Assembly (NCBI GenBank): GCA_015486895.1
Contig: WFQT01000390.1
Span: 1 to 9,785 of the forward strand
DNA: 9,785 bases
Direction of reading: 5' to 3'
Origin: Anaerolineae bacterium
GTDB taxonomy: Bacteria; Chloroflexota; Anaerolineae; JAADDB01
Position 1 is the first letter of the stretch. Every line of letters starts with the position of its first letter. The notes below the pieces were generated by a model, which was given only the letters and a program-made list of their open reading frames with translations, searched no databases and was not told where the DNA came from. Both the position numbers and the translations under genes were made by a program. Of the stretch, positions 1-6,876 are shown in pieces.

Positions 1-759
1 GTACATGTGCAGTTGCGCGGCGATTACATTCTGATTACCAATCCCGGCGGTTTTGTGCATGGCATTACGGTGAATAATCTCCTTACCGCCGGCCCTCGTC
101 CGCGCAACCCACTTCTGGCCGATATTTTTAAGCGCATCGGTCTGGTGGAGCGTACAGGCCGTGGTGTGAGTATCATTTATGAGGGTTTACTGCGCACAGG
201 TCATCCACCACCGGACTACTCCCGCACCACTGACGAATCCGTCACAGTCATTTTGTACGGCGGCCCTGGGGACCTGGAATTTGTAGCGCTAATCGTCAAA
301 GAAGAAAACCGGAGGGGGGAACCTTTCACTTTAGAAGATCTCCTTATCCTCAACCATCTTTGGCGCGAGCGCGAGGTTGATACCCATGAAGCAGCCAGGT
401 TCATTCAGCAGGATGAAAGTGTGACCAAACGTGTGCTGGAACGGTTGGTCGAAGATGGGCTTGTCGAGGCTCGGGGCCGTACTCGCTCTCGGCATTACCA
501 CCTCAGCGCGCAGGTGTATCGGGAGGTGGGAACGCCTTCCGCCTATGTGCGCCGCCGCGGTTTTGACCGCTTGCAGATGGAGCAGATGATTTCGGAGTAC
601 GTTAGGGCGCATAATCGTATTACTCGGCGGGAGGTCATGGAATTGTGCAAGGTCAATGAAAATCAAGCCGGGTATTTGTTGCGCCATCTTGTACAGCAGG
701 GCAAACTGAGCTTGGCAGGGAAAGGACGTGCAGCTTTTTACCGCGCACCTGAGCCATGA
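1..759 (+). CDS. Putative transcriptional regulator, HATPase_c_4-like domain plus winged helices (5' end missing)
   Basis: The frame is open from base 1 (V-H-V-Q-L-R-G-D-Y), so the gene begins outside the window. The GTG at base 7 lies inside the domain and is not the true start. The first ~75 residues contain ITNPGGF, a P-R-P-R-N-P-L-L-A motif and R-I-G-L-V-E-R-T-G-R-G. This is the pattern of the C-terminal ATP-lid-like domain (HATPase_c_4) of COG2865 regulators, which usually carry an N-terminal AlbA_2 DNA-binding domain; that part would lie upstream. Residues ~105-170 and ~190-248 look like two winged-helix segments with helix-turn-helix patterns (THEAARFIQQDESVTKRVLERL; TRREVMELCKVNENQAGYLL, split here by description). 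Such proteins are often found beside defence operons, so control of the downstream BREX genes is plausible, but this is inference. It is separated from the operon by 408 non-coding bases and may be transcribed alone. Family assignment is fairly sure; the target is unknown. Confidence 0.8.
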   Translation, partial: VHVQLRGDYILITNPGGFVHGITVNNLLTAGPRPRNPLLADIFKRIGLVERTGRGVSIIYEGLLRTGHPPPDYSRTTDESVTVILYGGPGDLEFVALIVKEENRRGEPFTLEDLLILNHLWREREVDTHEAARFIQQDESVTKRVLERLVEDGLVEARGRTRSRHYHLSAQVYREVGTPSAYVRRRGFDRLQMEQMISEYVRAHNRITRREVMELCKVNENQAGYLLRHLVQQGKLSLAGKGRAAFYRAPEP

Positions 760-770
760 GGAAACTCGGA

Positions 771-802
771 AAAACTCGGAAAAACGCTGAATTCCGAGTT
801 TT
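771..802 (+). terminator. Possible rho-independent terminator after the regulator gene
   Basis: An 11-base inverted repeat, AAAACTCGGAA (771-781) and TTCCGAGTTTT (792-802), is separated by a 10-base loop and starts 12 bases after the regulator stop codon. The A-tract on the left and T-tract on the right would allow termination in either direction. The T-run is only four bases and the GC part of the stem is short, so this is a weak terminator at best. A second hairpin, CGCTGAA (785-791) with TTCAGCG (801-807), uses overlapping bases and cannot form at the same time. Confidence 0.4.
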
Positions 803-899
803 CAGCGAATCCTGGTAATGAACTTGTACTGGGTGAATCCAGGTCAGCAGAGGTGAAATCTGTGCCACTTGCTCCACCGGATGAATACGGCTCTGTGGA

Positions 900-1065
900 C
901 GGGCTAACGCCCGCCGGACCGAACGTTGTCATGGATAGAATGGCTTTTCGATGAAGGAACGATTTCGCTAAAAAATCGTACAGTTTGGCGCCGCAGGCGC
1001 CGCGAGCGCTGAATTTATTCAGTGGATAGGCCCAAAGGGCCACATTTTCCGAGCACAGTCTCGGA
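900..1065. repeat. Cluster of short palindromes (REP-like or decayed mobile-element DNA)
   Basis: Six small hairpins lie within 166 bases: CGGGC-TAAC-GCCCG (900-913); ACGATTT/AAATCGT (959-965 with 973-979); GGCGCC-GCA-GGCGCC (987-1001); CTGAA-TTTA-TTCAG (1009-1022), which extends by two pairs if one G-T wobble is allowed; GGCCC-AAA-GGGCC (1029-1041); and TCCGAG-CACAGT-CTCGGA (1048-1065). Loops are 3-7 bases. The density suggests REP-like palindromic repeats or the remains of a non-autonomous element. Whether it is repeated elsewhere in the genome cannot be seen here. Confidence 0.5.
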
Positions 1066-1109
1066 CGATGCGTAGGAGCTTATTGGGCCATTAGCGCGTG
1101 ATAGTGCTC

Positions 1110-1127
1110 TATAACGAACAATGTTCG
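1110..1127 (+). promoter_or_regulatory. Possible -10 element overlapped by a CGAAC palindrome (operator candidate)
   Basis: TATAAC (1110-1115) is a fair -10-like hexamer, but no good -35 lies 16-18 bases upstream; the nearest TTG-type hexamer (TTGGGC, 1083-1088) leaves a spacer of 21 bases. The last base of the hexamer begins a perfect palindrome, CGAAC-AAT-GTTCG (1115-1127), 40 bases before the GTG start at 1168. A repressor bound there would block transcription start. It resembles a Gram-positive LexA box, but the spacer is three bases, not four. Confidence 0.3.
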
Positions 1128-1156
1128 AAAAGCTTATCCGTTTTTGGACTGAAGTC

Positions 1157-1161
1157 AGGAG
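1157..1161 (+). promoter_or_regulatory. Ribosome binding site for the first operon gene
   Basis: AGGAG lies six bases before the GTG at 1168. It supports this GTG as a real start and argues that the gene is an intact free-standing unit and not a headless PglX fragment. Confidence 0.7.
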
Positions 1162-1167
1162 ATTCGC

Positions 1168-3093
1168 GTGAAACGAACTGAACATAACCCTGTTCCTAAC
1201 GTCTACATTGCCGCCCAGTGCGACTTCGGCGCCATTCCCGGCGCGCCCTGGGTGTACTGGATCCCCGCGGGCATCCGCCGCCTCTTCCGCGACCTGCCCA
1301 AACTGGGCGATGTGGCCCAACCCCGCCAGGGCCTGGCCACCGCGAACAACTTCCGCTTCTTGCGTTATTGGTGGGAGGTAGGCTTAGAGCGCATCGCTTT
1401 CGATTGCCGTGACAGGCAGGAAGCCCAGGCCGCGGGAAAACGCTGGTTCCCTTACATGAAGGGCGGCGCCTACCGCAAGTGGTATGGCAACCAGACGTAT
1501 GTGGTCAACTGGAAGAACGACGGGGCGGAAATCCAGAATTTCTACGGCCCCAACGGTCGGCTCGCCTCGCGCCCCCAAAACACCGACTACTACTTCCGCG
1601 AGGGTGTGACGTTCTCCGCTATCAGCTCAAAAGGATTTGCAGTACGCTATATGCCACTAGGTTACCCATTCGACCATGGCGGGAATGCGATTTTCCCTGA
1701 TGACTCCGTAGATTTAATAAGCCTGCTTGGTATCCTGAACTCTTCTTACGTGTTGGCGATTCTACGTGCTGTGAATCCCACGATAAATTTCTACGTGGAC
1801 GATTTGAACAGAGTGCCGCTATCTGCTGGCACGCCATCTGTGGTCTTACGGAAGCTTGTCGAAGCGGCTATTCACATCCAAATCGTGTGTGATTTGACAG
1901 CCGAACCCACCTTCGACTTCATCGCGCCCCCGCGCTGGGATACCGGTCCTGAGGACCTGGTCGCGGCCCAGGCCCGCCTGCGGGACCTGGAAGCCCGGAT
2001 CGACGAGGAAGTCTACTGCCTCTACGGCATCTCCGACAAGGACCGCTCCGCCATCGAAGCGGAACTGGGCACGTCCGCAGCCGCGGACGGTGATGAGACG
2101 TCCATCACCCGCAAGGAACTGGCCGCCCGCTGGATCTCCTACGCGGTGGGCATCGTCATGGGCCGCTTCCGGCCCGGCCTGCCACGCACACAGCAGCTCC
2201 ACGCCCGCGGCCTCCTGGGCCGGGCGGTCTTCCATCCCACGGACCTCGCCGTCGGTTCCCTGCCCGCGCTCACGCCGGAGGAGTTCGACGCCCTGGTCGG
2301 CCCGGTGGAGCGTTTCGCCTACGTGGACGCGGAGGGTGGCCGGCATCTCTTCCCCGCGGAGGTGGAGCGTCAACTGCGCGACCTGGCCCTGCCCGAGGGC
2401 ATTGCGGTGGTCCAGGCGCACCATTCCCTGGACCTCACCGCCCGTGTGTGGCAGGCCCTTGGCCTCATGTGGGGCGAAAAGGACGCGCAGGAGATCGTCG
2501 CCATACTGGGCGGCGACTTGGTCCGCTACTTAGAGCGGGATTTCTGGCCGAAAGTGCACCTGAAGATGTACCGCCGACGGCCCATCTACTGGTTGCTCCA
2601 ATCGCCCGGCCGGGCCGTCACCGTGTATTTGTATCACGAGCGGGTCACCCGCGACACGCTTTTCGTGGTCAAAAGTGAGATCGCGGAGCCGACGATGCGT
2701 CTGTTGGCCGCCCGGGCCGCTGAGGCTCAATCGATAGCCGAGGAAAGCGGCGGCCAGATCCGCATGCGCGCCCGCAAGGCAGCCGAGACGGCGCTCTCCG
2801 ATCTGGAAGATGTGACCGTTTTCTCCGAAGCGCTGGATCGGGTGCTGGAAAAGGGGTACGATCCGGACCTGGACGATGGCGTGCTCATCAATCTGACAGT
2901 GCTGCGTGAATTGGTGCCTTGGCCGCGTAAGAAGCGTTATGCAGGCCGTTCCATGAGCGAACTGGAAGCGGTCTGGCAATCGTTAGAGGCAGGGGAGTAT
3001 GACTGGGCCCACATGGCTATGCGTTACTGGCCTGACCGGGTGCGGGAGAAAGCCCGTCGGGATAAATCCCTGGCTTTGGCCCACGGACTGTAA
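1168..3093 (+). CDS. Stand-alone PglX C-terminal half: BREX methyltransferase specificity-like protein
   Basis: This 641-residue protein matches only the C-terminal half of PglX-type BREX methyltransferases. It lacks both catalytic motifs (no DPACGSG, no NPPF/Y), so it should not methylate DNA alone. Visible landmarks are F-G-A-I-P-G-A-P-W-V-Y-W (20-31), the PRQGLATANNFRF-type motif (52-64) followed by RYWWEV (66-71), MKGG (97-100), YYFREGVTF (141-149), a GILNSSY segment (188-194), RRRPIYWLLQSP (469-480) and the tail YDWAHMAMRYWPDRVREKARR (from 611), which I recall as the usual PglX-family end. Residues 150-245 correspond to the variable recognition region. The natural tail, GTG start with AGGAG six bases upstream, and a start at nearly the same domain boundary as the gene at 8842 all argue for a functional specificity subunit. 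It could instead be a relic of an older full-length pglX. It is first in the operon, 18 bases before brxC. GC content changes sharply within the gene: about 63-80% in sampled parts, but 48% over 1621-1920. Confidence 0.85.
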   Translation: MKRTEHNPVPNVYIAAQCDFGAIPGAPWVYWIPAGIRRLFRDLPKLGDVAQPRQGLATANNFRFLRYWWEVGLERIAFDCRDRQEAQAAGKRWFPYMKGGAYRKWYGNQTYVVNWKNDGAEIQNFYGPNGRLASRPQNTDYYFREGVTFSAISSKGFAVRYMPLGYPFDHGGNAIFPDDSVDLISLLGILNSSYVLAILRAVNPTINFYVDDLNRVPLSAGTPSVVLRKLVEAAIHIQIVCDLTAEPTFDFIAPPRWDTGPEDLVAAQARLRDLEARIDEEVYCLYGISDKDRSAIEAELGTSAAADGDETSITRKELAARWISYAVGIVMGRFRPGLPRTQQLHARGLLGRAVFHPTDLAVGSLPALTPEEFDALVGPVERFAYVDAEGGRHLFPAEVERQLRDLALPEGIAVVQAHHSLDLTARVWQALGLMWGEKDAQEIVAILGGDLVRYLERDFWPKVHLKMYRRRPIYWLLQSPGRAVTVYLYHERVTRDTLFVVKSEIAEPTMRLLAARAAEAQSIAEESGGQIRMRARKAAETALSDLEDVTVFSEALDRVLEKGYDPDLDDGVLINLTVLRELVPWPRKKRYAGRSMSELEAVWQSLEAGEYDWAHMAMRYWPDRVREKARRDKSLALAHGL

Positions 3094-3096
3094 ACG

Positions 3097-3102
3097 AGGA
3101 GG
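3097..3102 (+). promoter_or_regulatory. Ribosome binding site of brxC
   Basis: A perfect AGGAGG lies nine bases before the ATG at 3112, in the 18-base gap after the preceding stop codon. It fixes the brxC start and shows the two genes are arranged for co-transcription. Confidence 0.8.
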
Positions 3103-3111
3103 GAAAAGAGT

Positions 3112-6100
3112 ATGGCTCAATTTCAGTACATCAAAGACGTGCTGGCTCGTGATTTAAGCCGCCCCATCGAAGAAGTGATCAAGCTCAGCCAGACCGACGA
3201 GACGGTCGTTTACACTGAACTCACCGAGTATGTCATCACCGACAACTTGCGTCGCTACTACACCGAGCTCCTCAAGGCTATCAATGAATCCGTTACCAAC
3301 CCCACCGAGGGAATTGGCGTGTGGGTCTCCGGTTTTTTCGGTTCCGGTAAGTCTTCTTTTGTCAAGAATTTGGGTTACGTCCTGGCCAACCTAAAGGTGA
3401 AGAAAAGGCCGGCGGCCGAGATATTTATCAAGCAGGTGCGGCAATTTGTTCCCGAAGACACCGTGCTGCCCAATCTTGTCCGTAACCTCACGGCGCGGGT
3501 GCCTTTTGAAGTCATCATGTTCGACGTCTCCGCAGACCGGGCTGTGCAGCGCGAGGACGAACGTTTAGCGGAGATCATGTACCGGGTGCTCCTGCGTCAA
3601 TTGGATTACGAACACCGCCGCTACGACATTGCCGAACTGGAAATCGAACTGGAAGCGGAAAACCGATTGGCCGAATTTGTCCGGACTGTGGCTGAGATAG
3701 CAAGAGAGAAAGGCCTCCTGATACATTCCCGCAAAGCTTCTCTGCCGGAGACACTAAAAGGCAAAGTTGCCGAAGGAGACTACGCGCTTTGGCGTCAAGT
3801 GCGGTTGGGAGCCCAGGCGCTGCTCCGAGCCAGCGCTGCGCTGCATCGCCTGGATTCTTCCACTTATCCTGAGCCCGATAGTTGGGCGAAGGCTATTCGC
3901 AACAAGCCGGTGGATATCTCCGTTCACTTGCTCATCAAGCGCACCTTCGACTTAGCCGCTCGGCGTCGGCCGGGCAAAGCGGTGTTCTTCATCATCGATG
4001 AGGTCGGGCAATACGTGGCCCGCAGCGCGGACAAAATTCTGGATCTCCAGGCTGTGGCTCGGGAATTCGGGCGTGCCGGGCGCAACCGTGTCGTGCGGGG
4101 GGAAGCTCCTGCCCCTGTGTGGCTGATCGTGACCTCGCAGGAGAAACTGAACGAGGTCGTGGACGCCATTGGCGACCGGCGCATTGATCTGGCGAAACTG
4201 CAAGATTCCTTCCACTACCATATAGATTTAGGGCCTCAGGATATCCAGGAAGTGGCGGCGAGGCGTGTTTTAGCCAAAAAGAAGGAGGCTGTGCCAACCC
4301 TGGAGGCGCTTTTCCGCGAACATCGGGGTGCACTCAGCAACTACTGCAAATTGGAGGATGCCTCCCGTTTCCACCCCGTTAGGGTAAAGGACTTCGTAGA
4401 AACTTATCCCTATCTGCCCCATTACATCAGTCTCTCCATCGAGATCATGTCTGCGTTGCGCCTGCAGACGGGCGGCCTCCGTCACTTAGGCGGCAGCAAC
4501 CGTACCATTATCAAGCAGGCCTACGAAATACTGATCAACGATCGCACCCGCTTGGCCGACAAAACTTTGGGCACCTTGGTTACTTTCGACAAAGTTTACG
4601 AACTGGTGGAGCATAACCTCTCTAGCGAGAAGCGGAAAGACATCGCTGATGTCGACAGGCACTTTGGCCCCACTTCGTGGCCGGCCAAAATAGCGCGAGT
4701 ATTGGCCCTGGTCGAACAGGTGGCGCGCCTTCCTCGTACCGAGCATAACATCGCTGCCCTGCTCTACGAGCGCTTAGGGGACACCCTGCATGGAGAGGAG
4801 ATCGCTCAAGCACTGCGGGAAATGGAAAAGGGCCAGTTTGTGCGCCACACTGAGGAAGGGTGGAAGTTGCTTACCGCCGCGGAGAAAACCTGGGAGACAG
4901 AGCGAAAGGAGCAAGCCCTCCATCCGTCTCAGGAGATTGAAATCCTGAGGGAAGCGCTGCACAGGTTGTGGGACGAGCCAGCTTTGCACACGGTGGCTTA
5001 CAGCAATTTGCGTAACTTCAGTTTGGCCGTGCAGTTCGAAGGGCGTTCGGTCATCCCTCGCGGGGATATCGCGCTCCATATTTTCCTCGCTGACAGCCGG
5101 GCGAATCTGGAAGTGCGCGTCGACCAGAGCCGCCGGGACACCCGCGCCAGCGACCATCATCACGAAGTCCACTGGGTTTTTCCTCGCACCAACGCACTGA
5201 ATAATGCATTGGTAGAACTCCACCGCTCCACTGTCATGAAGAATAAATATGGCCAGATAGCGGCCCAAGGACGTCTCAGCCGTGAGCAAAGCGATAATTT
5301 GGAGAACGAAAAGCGAGCGCAACAGCGGTGGCAGGGCGAAGTGGATCGTCGTCTGCGGGAAGCTCTCTTTCTGGGCCAGGGGATCTTCCGCGGTACGGCG
5401 CGCCGCGCGGCAAGTTTTCACGGTAAAGAATGGCGCGACACTTTGCGCAGTTTGATCCAGTGGGTTGTCCCGCAATTGTACGAAAAGCTGGAACTCGGTA
5501 GCGTCCGGCTCCCCTCCAAAGCCGCGGAGGCCGTAATCAAGGCGTCCAGCCTGGATCACCTGCCCCCCGTGTTCTACGCGGGAGACGACGCCCTGGAGCT
5601 GGTGGCAGAAACCAACGGCCGCTACGTGGTCAATCAAGAAGCACCTCTAGCCAAGGAAATTCTGGTGTATATTCGCCAGGAACAGGATTACGGCAACAGT
5701 GTGACCGGTAAAAAGTTGGAGGAGCATTTTAGCGCCTCGCCCTATGGATGGCAATTAGATGTCGTGCAAGCTGTGCTTGCTGTGCTGGTGCGCGGGGGAC
5801 AGATAGAGATCGTTCAGCAAGGACAACGCCACAACAGGCCGGATAGCCCCGTGGTGCGACGAGCTTTCAGCGGCGTGCGCGAATTCCGCGCGACCACATT
5901 CCGTTTGCGACAACAGGTCGATATCCGCAAAATCGTGCGGGCGGTGGAAACTTTGCGAGATCTTATTGGTCGCGAAGTGGATGCAGAAGAGATGGCTGTG
6001 TACGAGGCTGCACAGAAATGGGCCAAAGATACTTTGGATGAGGTAAATGTCTTGCGCGAGCGGGCCCGGTTCTCCAAACTGATGACGCTCGATGCGGTAT

Positions 6101-6876
6101 TGGCCACATTGCAAGGACACCTCGAAAGCATCTATAACGGTGAAAGCGAGGACGTGATCTTACTCCTCGCCGATCAGGGCCGGGACCTGCGCGATGCTGT
6201 TGCAGCTTATCGCAGTGTGAAGCATGCCCTGTCTGATGAATCCCTGGCTATTGTGCAACGGGTTCGCCAAGCAATGGAATCTATGTGGCCCGATTTACGG
6301 GAGCGGCTGCCGACCGATACCCGTAACGCCTTGACCGCTCAAGTGCAAGAAGCAAAGGCAGCATTGGCTTCAGCCGAATTGCCCAATCAGTTGAGCGCCC
6401 TTGCCGCTGTTGCTAACGATATCCAGCGGCGGTACCGAGAAGTGTACGCAGCGCTGCACTTGCGACGGGGCGATGTCTATCAGAAAGCGTTGGAGAAAGT
6501 GCAAAACTGGGCTGAGTGGGAGCAGGTGGAGGTTGCAGTGCGGGAGAGGATCATCCGTCCGCTGGTGGCGCGCGGTTGTGCTGACCTGGATCTGCCTGAA
6601 GGGAATCTGACATGTCAGCGCTGTCATGCTCGTATTCCCACGATGGCGTCTGATCTTGTGGCTGTGGAGGGGTATTTGGAACAGGTGCGCCGAGAACTGG
6701 CTGAGCACGTCATTCCCAATGGTGAGGGTAAGCCGGCTCCTGTGCGCCTGCGCCTGCGCGACTTGGTCGGCCGCCAAGCTCTGCGGACGCCTGCAGATAT
6801 CGAAGCATTCCTCTCCGCTTTGCGAGCGGCTATTCTGGAGCATATCCGGGCCGGCGAGGAGGTCGAGATTGATTAA
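3112..6876 (+). CDS. brxC: BREX P-loop ATPase BrxC (BrxC/PglY family)
   Basis: This 1254-residue protein has the length and N-terminal signature of BrxC/PglY: an IKLSQTDE-type motif (23-30), YTELTEYVIT (34-43), then Walker A in VSGFFGSGKSSF (72-83; Lys80, Ser81). Walker B is VFFIIDEVGQY (291-301; Asp296, Glu297), followed by a sensor-like strand WLIVTSQEK (337-345). A winged-helix-like segment starts near residue 866 (GKKLEEHF). The C-terminal part is largely helical, with Cys1156 and a CxxC pair (Cys1168, Cys1171) that might help bind a metal, though a fourth ligand is not obvious. In characterised BREX systems BrxC is essential for phage exclusion and works with PglX and PglZ in the cytoplasm; its exact mechanical role is not settled. 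Here it sits between the two parts of the PglX system and overlaps the methyltransferase gene by eight bases. No frameshift or missing motif is seen. A PglY-like (type 2) assignment is the main alternative. Confidence 0.92.
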   Translation: MAQFQYIKDVLARDLSRPIEEVIKLSQTDETVVYTELTEYVITDNLRRYYTELLKAINESVTNPTEGIGVWVSGFFGSGKSSFVKNLGYVLANLKVKKRPAAEIFIKQVRQFVPEDTVLPNLVRNLTARVPFEVIMFDVSADRAVQREDERLAEIMYRVLLRQLDYEHRRYDIAELEIELEAENRLAEFVRTVAEIAREKGLLIHSRKASLPETLKGKVAEGDYALWRQVRLGAQALLRASAALHRLDSSTYPEPDSWAKAIRNKPVDISVHLLIKRTFDLAARRRPGKAVFFIIDEVGQYVARSADKILDLQAVAREFGRAGRNRVVRGEAPAPVWLIVTSQEKLNEVVDAIGDRRIDLAKLQDSFHYHIDLGPQDIQEVAARRVLAKKKEAVPTLEALFREHRGALSNYCKLEDASRFHPVRVKDFVETYPYLPHYISLSIEIMSALRLQTGGLRHLGGSNRTIIKQAYEILINDRTRLADKTLGTLVTFDKVYELVEHNLSSEKRKDIADVDRHFGPTSWPAKIARVLALVEQVARLPRTEHNIAALLYERLGDTLHGEEIAQALREMEKGQFVRHTEEGWKLLTAAEKTWETERKEQALHPSQEIEILREALHRLWDEPALHTVAYSNLRNFSLAVQFEGRSVIPRGDIALHIFLADSRANLEVRVDQSRRDTRASDHHHEVHWVFPRTNALNNALVELHRSTVMKNKYGQIAAQGRLSREQSDNLENEKRAQQRWQGEVDRRLREALFLGQGIFRGTARRAASFHGKEWRDTLRSLIQWVVPQLYEKLELGSVRLPSKAAEAVIKASSLDHLPPVFYAGDDALELVAETNGRYVVNQEAPLAKEILVYIRQEQDYGNSVTGKKLEEHFSASPYGWQLDVVQAVLAVLVRGGQIEIVQQGQRHNRPDSPVVRRAFSGVREFRATTFRLRQQVDIRKIVRAVETLRDLIGREVDAEEMAVYEAAQKWAKDTLDEVNVLRERARFSKLMTLDAVLATLQGHLESIYNGESEDVILLLADQGRDLRDAVAAYRSVKHALSDESLAIVQRVRQAMESMWPDLRERLPTDTRNALTAQVQEAKAALASAELPNQLSALAAVANDIQRRYREVYAALHLRRGDVYQKALEKVQNWAEWEQVEVAVRERIIRPLVARGCADLDLPEGNLTCQRCHARIPTMASDLVAVEGYLEQVRRELAEHVIPNGEGKPAPVRLRLRDLVGRQALRTPADIEAFLSALRAAILEHIRAGEEVEID
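6857..6862 (+). promoter_or_regulatory. Ribosome binding site inside brxC that sets the TTG start
   Basis: AGGAGG lies inside the last brxC codons, six bases before TTG at 6869. It decides the start of the methyltransferase: the open frame reaches back to an ATG at 6626, but residues from there to 6868 look like an out-of-frame shadow of brxC. Confidence 0.75.

Larger units (their letters stand above)
760..1167. other. Non-coding, hairpin-rich intergenic region
   Basis: No supportable gene lies in these 408 bases. The regulator frame stays open for 64 codons after its TGA (to a stop at 952-954), but that stretch resembles no protein I know and has no convincing start. What it holds instead is a series of short palindromes, listed separately, and the presumed promoter region of the downstream operon. 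Confidence 0.7.

Noticed and set aside
900..930. attC-like (integron) site suggested by GGGCTAAC
   Set aside because: The core does not match the RYYYAAC pattern, and no paired GTTRRRY site at suitable spacing was found.
760..954. 64-codon in-frame continuation after the regulator stop, possible read-through or small gene
   Set aside because: It has no family resemblance or convincing start, and it begins with the tandem repeats and hairpin at 761-807.
1115..1127. Classical LexA box
   Set aside because: The half-sites fit, but the spacer is three bases instead of four, so it is kept only as a generic palindrome.
1846..2533. Long open frames on both strands inside the gene at 1168 (192 and 147 codons)
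   Set aside because: They sit in the 70-80% GC part, where stop codons are rare; composition is typical of shadow frames.
1168..3093. Pseudogene call for the lone PglX C-terminal half
   Set aside because: It has no internal stop or frameshift, a good ribosome binding site, an intact family-type C-terminus and a start near the same domain boundary as its paralogue.
4774..5637. 287-codon open frame on the minus strand
   Set aside because: It lies fully inside brxC and shows no recognisable domain; it is a shadow of the GC-biased gene opposite.
6626..6868. N-terminal extension of the methyltransferase from ATG 6626
   Set aside because: It overlaps brxC out of frame, the residues look like shadow coding, and a strong ribosome binding site precedes TTG 6869.
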